Source: Marinobacter salicampi
GTDB lineage: Bacteria > Pseudomonadota > Gammaproteobacteria > Pseudomonadales > Oleiphilaceae
Length of the DNA stretch: 64,000 nucleotides
Reading direction: 5' to 3'
Assembly (NCBI RefSeq): GCF_011074795.1
Contig: NZ_JAAMPF010000019.1
Span: 1 to 64,000, forward strand
The notes below the pieces were generated by a model. The model was not told the DNA's origin and made no database searches. It was given only the letters and a program-made list of their open reading frames with translations. Position numbers and translations under genes: made by a program. This document shows positions 35,831-43,675 of the stretch, one piece after another (within the stretch, counting starts at the first letter, position 1; each line of letters starts with the position of its first letter).

Positions 35831-35861
35831 TGACCAACAGTCATAATATGACCGCCAGTCA
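35831..35861. promoter_or_regulatory. Two TGAC-N5-GTCA operator-like sites upstream of the TetR gene
   Basis: TGACCAACAGTCA (35831-35843) and TGACCGCCAGTCA (35849-35861) are two copies of an inverted repeat TGAC-N5-GTCA whose centres are 18 bases apart, on the same side of the helix within error. They lie 56-86 bases upstream of the tetR start. TetR-family repressors commonly bind such dyads as paired dimers, so this is a probable autoregulatory operator controlling the tetR-RND operon. Confidence 0.65.
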
Positions 35862-35916
35862 CGAGTCGATGCCATCTGATGGCCATCGACCAGTCCGCTA
35901 AAAAACCGGGTTTTCT

Positions 35917-36594
35917 ATGGGTTATCAGGATGAGGTCTTCCGTAAACGGGAGCAGACACTGTTGGCGACCGCCCTCAAGCTGTTCCAGAAGCATGGCTGG
36001 GAGCAGGTAACGGTCGCGCAGGTTGCCGATGCCGCCGGCATAGGTAAGGGTACCGTTTACAAGCACTTTGCCACCAAAGATGAGATCTACGCCAGGCTGG
36101 CGCTGGATTTCTCACAACGCTGCCTGGAGGCGTATCGCCGGCAAGGTATTGGCGACCAGGCGTTGGCGTCGATGCGCGCCGTCATCCGGCTGTCGTTCGA
36201 CCTGATGCACCAGCACCCAACGGAAGTCCAGCTCAGTCTTCACTGCGAACGGCCTGAGTTCCAGGAACGCCTCGGGCCTCGTTTTCAGTCCCGGTTTGCC
36301 GAACTCGAGGTGGGTTACACCCGGCTCTTCAACGAGCTTCTGGAAGCCGCCGTGGCCCGGGGCGAGATTCCCCAGGTGCCGATCGAGTCGGTTTTCTGGG
36401 GCATTGAGGCGGGCTTTCATGGCGTCATGGCCCGGGTGGCCGCCGGCGGCTTCGGACACTGGAGCACGACACCGGATATGGCGAGGTATTTCGATCACGT
36501 TGCTGACTTCATGATTGCCGGGTTGCTTGGTGCCTCGGCCATAGGCGCAACCCTGGAACGACAGGGGCCAAATACAGAAGGAGAATCAACGTGA
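35917..36594 (+). CDS. TetR/AcrR family transcriptional regulator of the RND efflux operon
   Basis: Protein of 225 residues. The N-terminal helix-turn-helix is classic: LLATALKLFQKHGWEQVTV followed by VADAAGIGKGTVYKHFATKDE. The C-terminal ligand-binding part is helical and less conserved. No strong ribosome site precedes the ATG. It is the first gene of a run with a periplasmic adaptor (overlapping GTGA) and an RND pump, so it very likely represses that operon; two palindromic sites lie just upstream. The inducing ligand is unknown. Confidence 0.9.
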   Translation: MGYQDEVFRKREQTLLATALKLFQKHGWEQVTVAQVADAAGIGKGTVYKHFATKDEIYARLALDFSQRCLEAYRRQGIGDQALASMRAVIRLSFDLMHQHPTEVQLSLHCERPEFQERLGPRFQSRFAELEVGYTRLFNELLEAAVARGEIPQVPIESVFWGIEAGFHGVMARVAAGGFGHWSTTPDMARYFDHVADFMIAGLLGASAIGATLERQGPNTEGEST

Positions 36595-37670
36595 ACCGGG
36601 GAAAAATCAAGTTCGGCTCACTGGGACTGGCTCTGCTGGTTGTCATCGTTCTGGTGGTGTGGATGGCCAGCGGCGATGTGAAGGTGGCCAGTGATGAGAC
36701 GCCTGAGCGTGAAACTGTAGGTGAGGAAAAGCCGCCCAGGGTTCAGGTTCAGATACTTCAAAGCGACAGCTTTGCGCCCAGCATGATGATCCAGGGCCAG
36801 GTAGAGCCCTGGCGCAGCGCTTCCATTGACGCCCGGGTTGACGGCGCCATCGAAGAGCTGCCGGTGGCTCAGGGTGACCAGGTCGCAAAGGGCGACTCGC
36901 TTATCCGGCTGTCCGATGATGATCGCGCCGGCAACATTCTCAGGGCCCAGGCCAGGGTCCGCCAGATTGAGGCGGAACTGGCGGCAACGGATCGTCTGCG
37001 GGCCGACAACCTCGTGTCCCAGACCGAAAAACTGCGTCTTGAAAGCGAGCTGGCCGGGGCCAGGGCGGAGCTTGAGGCGGCCCAGCTGGCGTCTCGCCAT
37101 CTCAGGCCCCGGGCGCCATTTGATGGCGTGGTCAACCGACGCTATGTGGAGTTGGGGGAATATGTGCAACCTGGCCAGGCCTTGCTGGAGCTTGTGCAGG
37201 TGGAACGGTTGAAGGTCACCGGCTTTGCGCCCCAGCAATCGGTAACCAATCTGGCCCCCGGGCAGGAGGTCACGCTGGAACTGCTGGACGGCAGGAGCCT
37301 GGAAGGCAGGGTCAGTTTCATTGCCAGCGCCGCCGACGAGGAGACCCGGAGCTTCCGGGTCGAAGTGGAGGTTGCCAATCCCGACAACTGGCGGGTGGCA
37401 GGCGCCAGCGCAACAATAAAGATTCATCTGCCTGAGCGACCGGCCGTATTCCTGTCTCCGGCCTATCTCAAGCTGGGGGATGACGGCCGCCTTGGGGTGC
37501 ACCATGTGGATGACCAGGACCGGGTACAGTTCGCCGAGGTGGAGTTGCTCAGTGCCACAACCGAGGGCGCCTGGGTTGCCGGGCTGCCGGATGGCGTTCG
37601 TCTGATCACCCTTGGCGGCGGCTTTGTGTCGCTGGGCGCCAGGGTTGATCCTGTGCCTGAGGACAGCTGA
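36591..37670 (+). CDS. RND efflux periplasmic adaptor (membrane fusion) subunit
   Basis: Protein of 359 residues starting at GTG in a GTGA overlap with the tetR stop, with AAGGAG nine bases upstream. An N-terminal anchor helix (LGLALLVVIVLVVWMA) is followed by the biotinyl-lipoyl-like half (GQVEPWRSASIDARVDG), an alpha hairpin with coiled-coil character (residues 110-160), the returning lipoyl half (RAPFDGVVNRRYVELGEYV) and a beta-barrel domain. It links the pump to an outer-membrane channel, but no channel gene is in this operon. The pump gene follows after 3 bases. Confidence 0.92.
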   Translation: MNRGKIKFGSLGLALLVVIVLVVWMASGDVKVASDETPERETVGEEKPPRVQVQILQSDSFAPSMMIQGQVEPWRSASIDARVDGAIEELPVAQGDQVAKGDSLIRLSDDDRAGNILRAQARVRQIEAELAATDRLRADNLVSQTEKLRLESELAGARAELEAAQLASRHLRPRAPFDGVVNRRYVELGEYVQPGQALLELVQVERLKVTGFAPQQSVTNLAPGQEVTLELLDGRSLEGRVSFIASAADEETRSFRVEVEVANPDNWRVAGASATIKIHLPERPAVFLSPAYLKLGDDGRLGVHHVDDQDRVQFAEVELLSATTEGAWVAGLPDGVRLITLGGGFVSLGARVDPVPEDS

Positions 37671-37673
37671 TTT

Positions 37674-40600
37674 ATGCGCACGCTTATCTATGCGGCCATG
37701 GACCGCAGTCGCACAACCCTGCTGACCCTGCTGTTCCTGATTATCGGTGGTACGGCGGCCTTCCAGTCGATTCCGAAGGAAGCCAACCCCGACATCGCCA
37801 TTCCGATGATCTATGTTTCCCTTACGCTGGAGGGCATCAGCCCTGAGGATGCCGAGCGGCTTCTGGTGCGTCCCATGGAGCAGGAGTTGCGCTCCCTCGA
37901 AGGCATCAAGGAAATGCGCGGGACAGCGTCGGAAGGTCACGCCTCGGTGATGCTGGAATTCGATGCCGGCTTTGACCCCGACAAAGCCCTGCAGGACGTT
38001 CGCGAAAAGGTCGACACCGCAAGGTCCAAGATTCCGTCTGAAGCCGACGAGCCCCGGGTGAACGAAGTCAACGTTTCGCTGTTTCCGGTCTTGTCGGTCG
38101 GGCTCTCGGGGCCACTGTCCGAGCGGGAGCTGATCACGGTAGCAAGGCGGCTCCAGGACGCCATCGAAGGCATTCCCGAGGTACTTGAAGTGCAGATCGG
38201 CGGCGACCGGGAGGACATGCTGGAAATCGTGGTCAACCCGCAGGTGCTGGAAAGTTATGGGATCGACTACGACCAGTTGGCAACCCTGGTAACCCGCAAT
38301 AACCAGCTGGTGGCGGCAGGTAGCCTGGATACCGGCGCCGGTCGGATGACCATGAAGGTGCCGGGCGTCATCGAAACCATTGAGGATGTCATGGCCATGC
38401 CGATCAAGGTGAGCGGTGATTCGGTGGTGACTTTCGGGGATGTGGCCACCCTCCAGCGCGGATTCAAGGATCCCACCGGCTTTGCCCGCATCGACGGCGA
38501 ACCTGCTCTGGTGCTGGAGGTATCCAAACGCACCGGCGAGAACATCATTGAAACCGTTGCCCAGGTCAAAGGGCTGATTGCCCAAGCCGAATCACAATTT
38601 CCCGACGGCCTTGAGGTCCAGTACATCATGGACCAGTCCACGGAAGTCCGGGACATACTGGCGGATCTGCTCAATAACGTTCTGACGGCGATTGTCCTGG
38701 TCATCATCGTGATCATCGCTACCATGGGTCTGCGGTCGGCGTTACTGGTCGGCCTGACCATTCCCGGCGCTTTCCTGGCTGGCATACTGCTGATCTGGGG
38801 CCTTGGTTACACCCTCAATATTGTCGTGTTGTTCAGCCTGATCCTGGTGGCAGGCATGCTGGTGGATGGCGCGATCGTGGTTTCCGAACTGGCAGACCGT
38901 AACCTGCACGATGGCCTGCCGGCCCGTAAAGCTTGGGCAGAAGCTGCCACCCGAATGGCCTGGCCGGTTATTGCCTCCACCGCGACCACGCTGGCGGTGT
39001 TCCTGCCGCTGCTGTTCTGGCCCGGCGTCGTGGGGGAGTTCATGAAATTCCTCCCGATTACAGTGATTCTCTGCCTGCTGGCGTCCCTCGCCATGGCCCT
39101 GGTTTTCCTGCCGGTGCTTGGCGGTGTCAGTGGCGGCGAAAAGGCGCGCAAGGCAGTTACTGAAGGTCGCTTCAACCAGGGCTACCGCAAGGCACTGGCC
39201 AGTCTTCTGAGCTACCCCGGACTGACCCTGCTCGGGGTGGTTGTAGTGACGGGCCTGATCTATGCCGGCTATGCCAGGTTCAATCATGGGGTTGAGTTCT
39301 TCCCCAGCGTGGAACCGGACTCGGCCCAGATATGGGTGCGGGCCCGAGGCGACCTGTCGGTCCACGAGAGAGACCGGCTGGTCCAGCGCGTGGAGTCGCG
39401 ATTGCTGGGCATGCCGGAAGTGAAAGCCATGTACGTCCGCTCAATGGTGAACCCCGGCAACCAGCTGGCCCCGGACGTGGTCGGCGTTCTGCAGTTCCAG
39501 TTTGCCGACTGGCACGAGCGACGACCAGCCAGTGAGATTCTGGCGGATTTCAAAAAGCGCACCGAGGACATACCCGGTATCGTGCTTGAGTTTCGCGAGC
39601 AGGAGGAAGGCCCGGGCTCCGGCAAGCCGATCGAGATCAAGGTAAGCAGCCTGCAGAGCGCCCAGCTCGAAGATTATGTCGACAAATTACGGGACACGAT
39701 GGCGCAAACGGATGGGTTTGTGGACGTGGAGGACGACCGCAGCCTGCCCGGCATCGAGTGGCGGCTTGAGGTTGACCGTGAAGCCGCCGCCCGTTATGGC
39801 ACTGACGTGCTGAGTGCCGGCAGTGCGGTGCGGCTCATTACCAACGGTCTGGTGCTTGCCACCTACAGACCGGAAGATGTCCGGGATGAAGTGGACATTG
39901 CCGTGCGGGTACCGGAGATGTGGCGCGAACTCGACCAGTTCGAGCGCCAGACCATCAACACGCCCCGGGGCCAGGTGCCGCTATCGTATTTCCTCACCCT
40001 GGAACCGGCCCCGAAGACCGGAACCATACGACGGGTGGACGGCCAGCGCACCGTCACCGTGAAGTCGGATCTGGCGCCGGGAGCCCAGGTGGCCGAGCAG
40101 CTCAGGGCCCTTACCAGAGCCATGCCAGAGCCTCCGGAAGGCATAACGGTAAGGTTTGCCGGCGAGGACGAAGAGCAGCAGGAGGCCGGTGTTTTCCTGG
40201 CCAGTGCGTTTATGGTTGCCCTGGCACTTATGCTGCTGATTCTGGTAACCCAGTTCAACTCGCTCTACCAGGCACTGCTGATTCTCTCCGCCATCGTGCT
40301 TTCTACCGCAGGCGTGTTGCTGGGCCTGCTTCTTAATGGCCAGTCGTTCGGCATTGTCATGGTAGGGATGGGGATCATCGCTCTGGCGGGTATCGTTGTG
40401 AACAACAACATCGTTCTGATTGATACCTACAATCACATGCGCAGGGGCGGCATGGCGGCCTACGACGCGGCTCTGGAAACCGGCTCTCTGCGCCTGCGGC
40501 CGGTGTTGCTAACCGCTATTACCACCATTCTGGGCCTCATGCCGATGGTCATGGGAATAAACGTTGACCTGCTGACGCCCGCCCTCGGGCTGGGGGCGCC

Positions 40601-40754
40601 GTCGACCCAGTGGTGGACCCAGCTGTCCAGCGCCATTGCGGGTGGCCTGGCGTTCGCGACCCTGCTGACGTTGTTGCTGACCCCGGCCCTGCTGGTGCTG
40701 GGGGATAAGGTTGGCCGAAAGCTGCGACCTCAAAAAACCGGAGAAGCGCTGTGA
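37674..40754 (+). CDS. RND family efflux pump inner-membrane permease
   Basis: Protein of 1026 residues, normal for an RND exporter trimer subunit: helix 1, a large periplasmic loop with the porter domains, helices 2-6, a second loop and helices 7-12. Helix 4 has GMLVDGAIVVSEL, keeping the first proton-relay Asp while the second (Asp in AcrB) is Gly. Helix 10 has GIVVNNNIVLIDTYNH in place of the AcrB Lys region. It therefore belongs to a branch away from AcrB. It exports drugs, solvents or lipids using the proton gradient. The outer-membrane channel must be encoded elsewhere. Confidence 0.93.
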   Translation: MRTLIYAAMDRSRTTLLTLLFLIIGGTAAFQSIPKEANPDIAIPMIYVSLTLEGISPEDAERLLVRPMEQELRSLEGIKEMRGTASEGHASVMLEFDAGFDPDKALQDVREKVDTARSKIPSEADEPRVNEVNVSLFPVLSVGLSGPLSERELITVARRLQDAIEGIPEVLEVQIGGDREDMLEIVVNPQVLESYGIDYDQLATLVTRNNQLVAAGSLDTGAGRMTMKVPGVIETIEDVMAMPIKVSGDSVVTFGDVATLQRGFKDPTGFARIDGEPALVLEVSKRTGENIIETVAQVKGLIAQAESQFPDGLEVQYIMDQSTEVRDILADLLNNVLTAIVLVIIVIIATMGLRSALLVGLTIPGAFLAGILLIWGLGYTLNIVVLFSLILVAGMLVDGAIVVSELADRNLHDGLPARKAWAEAATRMAWPVIASTATTLAVFLPLLFWPGVVGEFMKFLPITVILCLLASLAMALVFLPVLGGVSGGEKARKAVTEGRFNQGYRKALASLLSYPGLTLLGVVVVTGLIYAGYARFNHGVEFFPSVEPDSAQIWVRARGDLSVHERDRLVQRVESRLLGMPEVKAMYVRSMVNPGNQLAPDVVGVLQFQFADWHERRPASEILADFKKRTEDIPGIVLEFREQEEGPGSGKPIEIKVSSLQSAQLEDYVDKLRDTMAQTDGFVDVEDDRSLPGIEWRLEVDREAAARYGTDVLSAGSAVRLITNGLVLATYRPEDVRDEVDIAVRVPEMWRELDQFERQTINTPRGQVPLSYFLTLEPAPKTGTIRRVDGQRTVTVKSDLAPGAQVAEQLRALTRAMPEPPEGITVRFAGEDEEQQEAGVFLASAFMVALALMLLILVTQFNSLYQALLILSAIVLSTAGVLLGLLLNGQSFGIVMVGMGIIALAGIVVNNNIVLIDTYNHMRRGGMAAYDAALETGSLRLRPVLLTAITTILGLMPMVMGINVDLLTPALGLGAPSTQWWTQLSSAIAGGLAFATLLTLLLTPALLVLGDKVGRKLRPQKTGEAL

Positions 40755-40863
40755 AACTAGTATTGCAAATGATAACAGTTAACATTTAGGATCTGGATGA
40801 CCATATCGCTGAAAGGCATCGACGCCACGGACATAACCGTGCGGTCATTGCCAGGGAGAGCAC

Positions 40864-40980
40864 ATGTCATCTGCATCAGACCCGCAGGCTTCGGAGGCAT
40901 ACGAAGGCCTGAAACTGGCTGCCACAGCGCTGGGCGTGGTATTGATCCCGGTTGTGGTTGGCCTGCTTGCCAGCCTGTAG
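40864..40980 (+). CDS. Small 38-residue single-helix membrane peptide (candidate)
   Basis: An ATG with GGGAGAG seven bases upstream opens a 38-residue frame. The first 18 residues are polar (SSASDPQASEAYEGLK) and the rest is one hydrophobic helix (LAATALGVVLIPVVVGLLASL) at the C-terminus. It lies 109 bases after the RND pump stop on the same strand and could be a small accessory protein of the pump or an independent membrane peptide. I do not recognise a family. Being this short, it may not be a real gene, but the ribosome site and helix make it plausible. Confidence 0.45.
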   Translation: MSSASDPQASEAYEGLKLAATALGVVLIPVVVGLLASL

Positions 40981-41026
40981 TCCTGGCGACTGGCGGGATT
41001 ATTGAGTCTTTTCTCGCAAGGGTCGC

Positions 41027-42895
41027 TCAGAGTTCGGCACTGACCGTGTTCGGTGTACTGAAGAAGGTTGCGATCAACTCGTCCAGCGGAATGGGCCGGC
41101 TGTATTTGTAGCCCTGAAGGTAATCACAGCCCCTGGCATTCAGCCATTCCTCGTGGCCCGCATTTTCCACCCCTTCTGCTACCACCGACAGCCCCAGACC
41201 CCGGGCAAGCCCCAGGATGGACAGGGTAATGGCGCAGTCATCTTCATCATGGGGCAGGTCATGGATGAACGAACGGTCAATCTTCAGCTTGGAGAAGGGC
41301 AGGTGCTTGAGCCGTGACAAAGAGGAATACCCGGTGCCAAAGTCATCAATGGCCAACTCGGAGCCGCCGGCCACCAACTGGTCCAGAACGGTTTTCAATG
41401 CTCTTGAATCCCCCTGAATTGAATCCTCGGTCACCTCAAAATGCAGCTCTGACTGGGCAATGCCGTATTCGGCGCAGAGGTTGCTGACAAGGCTCGGCAG
41501 GACCGGGTCCAGTACCTGCTCTGAGGCCAGGTTGATGGTCATGACCGGCAGGCATATATCCCGCGCGGCCGCCATACTCCGGTCCCTGCACACCCTTCTC
41601 AGTACGCATTGGCCCAGCCCGAACATCAGGCCGGCGCTGCGTGCAACGTCGAGGAACTCCAGCGGCGATAGCCAGCCCTGCTCCGGGTGTTGCCATCTGA
41701 CCAGTGCCTCAAGGCTGACAATATCCCCGGTCTTGGCGTCCAGTATGGGCTGGTAAAATACATCCAGGCCGTCTTTCTGAATGGTTGTCCTGAGCTGCCG
41801 TTCCAGGGCGAAGCGGGAGCGGGCGTTAGCATGGATGGAGGTATCGAATTCACAGGCCTGGGCCCGGCCCTGGTGCTTGGCGTGATACATGGCTGCTTCG
41901 GCACTGCGCAGCAGGGAATCGGCGCTATCGCCGTCGCCAGGGAAATGACAGATGCCCAGGCTCGCACTGACGCTCAGGGATTGGCCGCCGATGGTAATGG
42001 GCTGGCTGATGTCGGCAATGATTCTCTGGATAACAGTATCCAGCATCGTTCGGGAACTGTAGTTACGCAGGACCAGAGCGAACTCATCGCCACCGATCCG
42101 TGCCAGCTGGTCCTTGCCGGGAATGGACAGAGCCCGGAGACGATTGCCGGTTTCGGCAATAACCTGATCGCCAATCTGCGGGCCCATGCCATCATTGATC
42201 ACTTTGAGCCGGTCAAGGTCGATCCAGACCACGGCAAAACTGCCATTCTCGCGCCGGGCAATCTTGCTCAGAAGGTAGTCAATGCGTGTCCGCAGGGATT
42301 GCAGGTTGGCCAGTCCCGTCAGGGAGTCGAAGTGGGTAATGTAATCCAGTTTCTGCTTCGATCTCAGCCATGCCTCATGGGTGTTGATCAGGCTTACGGT
42401 GTCGGAAATAGCGGTGATGAACGACAGCTCAGGCAGGGTCCAGACGCGCCGGTGCTTGGCCTCCAGGCAGACCACCCCACTGAGCGTGCCACCATCAAAC
42501 ACCGGGGCATCCAGCATTGACTGGACGCCAAGGGGCTTCAGGTAGTGTTCTGAAAAGGAGCTGGTGCGGGCATCGGTCTGGGCATCGCATGCCTCGATTA
42601 CCCGGGCTGCCTTGATAGCCCTGAAGTAATCCGGGTGGTCGTTTTCGTTCAACTGGAACCTGGGCCAGGTGGTGGAGCTGGCTGTTTGCTCAAGCTCATG
42701 CATCATTTCACAGGAAAGCACAGTGCCATCGGTACTGAGCTGCCAGACGCTGACCCGTTCGATATCCAGCAGGGTGGCACACATCCGTGTCAGAGCGGCC
42801 AGTTTCTTGTCGCGGCGATCACGCATGAACGCCTGGCTGTGACTCAGGCGCATCAGGGCTTCATGAAAATCAATGAAGGTCTGGTTATCAGGCAT
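41027..42895 (-). CDS. GAF-GGDEF-EAL cyclic di-GMP signalling protein
   Basis: Protein of 622 residues from the ATG at 42895 (frame open to 42979). An N-terminal GAF-like domain (residues 20-185, with CEMMHELE and LDAPVFDGGTLSGVVCLEA) is followed by a GGDEF domain with an intact site (RIGGDEFALVL) and an EAL domain with LEALVRWQHPEQGWL, the DFGTGYSSLSRL metal loop and KIDRSFI. Both halves look catalytically competent, so it may make or degrade c-di-GMP, with the GAF as sensor. No membrane helix is seen, so it is cytoplasmic. The ribosome site is weak. Confidence 0.92.
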   Translation of the reverse strand: MPDNQTFIDFHEALMRLSHSQAFMRDRRDKKLAALTRMCATLLDIERVSVWQLSTDGTVLSCEMMHELEQTASSTTWPRFQLNENDHPDYFRAIKAARVIEACDAQTDARTSSFSEHYLKPLGVQSMLDAPVFDGGTLSGVVCLEAKHRRVWTLPELSFITAISDTVSLINTHEAWLRSKQKLDYITHFDSLTGLANLQSLRTRIDYLLSKIARRENGSFAVVWIDLDRLKVINDGMGPQIGDQVIAETGNRLRALSIPGKDQLARIGGDEFALVLRNYSSRTMLDTVIQRIIADISQPITIGGQSLSVSASLGICHFPGDGDSADSLLRSAEAAMYHAKHQGRAQACEFDTSIHANARSRFALERQLRTTIQKDGLDVFYQPILDAKTGDIVSLEALVRWQHPEQGWLSPLEFLDVARSAGLMFGLGQCVLRRVCRDRSMAAARDICLPVMTINLASEQVLDPVLPSLVSNLCAEYGIAQSELHFEVTEDSIQGDSRALKTVLDQLVAGGSELAIDDFGTGYSSLSRLKHLPFSKLKIDRSFIHDLPHDEDDCAITLSILGLARGLGLSVVAEGVENAGHEEWLNARGCDYLQGYKYSRPIPLDELIATFFSTPNTVSAEL

Positions 42896-43196
42896 GACCG
42901 AAATAATCCTCCATAGGTATGGATTAATAATGGCAACGGGAAACCTGTCTGTCCAACGGGTCCCATGGCCGGCAAGCATTGTCCGGCGGACCCAGTCATC
43001 GGGAGTCGTTGTCGGCCGCGGGCGCCAGCATAATCTCTTGCTCTTCGCTTATATGTAGCAATTTGTGTCTTGTGCAGCTTTCGCCCCTAAGATCGATTTT
43101 GCACTACTGCATACAAGTACGGATGACGAATACAGGAATTGGCGGTAATCTCAGCTCAGCAGGTTCGCACCCGCGTCCTCAACACTGGCTACTCAC
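42896..43196. other. Intergenic region with no recognised gene
   Basis: Part of the nearly 780-base gap between the c-di-GMP gene and secDF. The bases 42896-43196 contain only short shadow frames on both strands and no strong promoter, repeat or terminator that I can name. It would hold the promoter of the minus-strand GAF-GGDEF-EAL gene. Confidence 0.4.
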
Positions 43197-43589
43197 GTGC
43201 TCACCAGCTGTTCGTCCTGGATCCTGATCCTCCGCCAGTCGCTGACCCGCTGCACCAGCCCCCTTTTGGTTTTTTTCAGCCTGCTCACGGTCCTGGCAAG
43301 CTGGCAAGGCTACCCTCAAACCACCGTTCTCCAGGGTTTTGATAACTCCGGCAGCATCACAGGCGCCGAGCCCCTCGTCAGCCGAACTCCTGGCCGGGTT
43401 GTATATAGCCCCGGTTCCGCCGCGGCGGAAGCTGACGGAATGGATGATGGGCTGGGAAGCCCCCGTGGCCATGTTAGTGCGTGGAGCCGGGCCTCTACCC
43501 CATCAGTAGCGGCCTGTGGCTTCAACGCTTCCGATACCCCCCGTTTCGCCCATCAATCCCGGGCGCCGCCCGCCTTTGTCCTGGTCTAG
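43197..43589 (+). CDS. Candidate small exported protein, unknown function
   Basis: An open frame of 130 residues starting at GTG with high third-position GC. It has a hydrophobic N-terminal helix (LLVFFSLLTVLASW) that looks like a signal peptide, then a Ser/Ala/Gly-rich low-complexity body. No family is recognised and no good ribosome site precedes it. A 97-residue frame overlaps on the other strand but is less gene-like. It may be spurious. It ends 86 bases before secDF. Confidence 0.3.
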   Translation: MLTSCSSWILILRQSLTRCTSPLLVFFSLLTVLASWQGYPQTTVLQGFDNSGSITGAEPLVSRTPGRVVYSPGSAAAEADGMDDGLGSPRGHVSAWSRASTPSVAACGFNASDTPRFAHQSRAPPAFVLV

Positions 43590-43675
43590 GTCTGCTTTTG
43601 AGCGGCGGGTTCCGGCCCGCCTGTGACCGTGTAACGGCGTCCTGCGTCTGATGCAGGGGCCCACAAGGACAAGTG

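Noticed and set aside
36618..38585. 655-residue minus-strand open frame
   Set aside because: Antisense to the RND adaptor and pump genes, which are unmistakable. The antisense product is His/Gln/Gly-rich in a way typical of mirror frames.
40549..40785. Toxin-antitoxin or small regulatory gene after the RND pump on the minus strand
   Set aside because: Frames here are mirror images of the pump's C-terminal helices.
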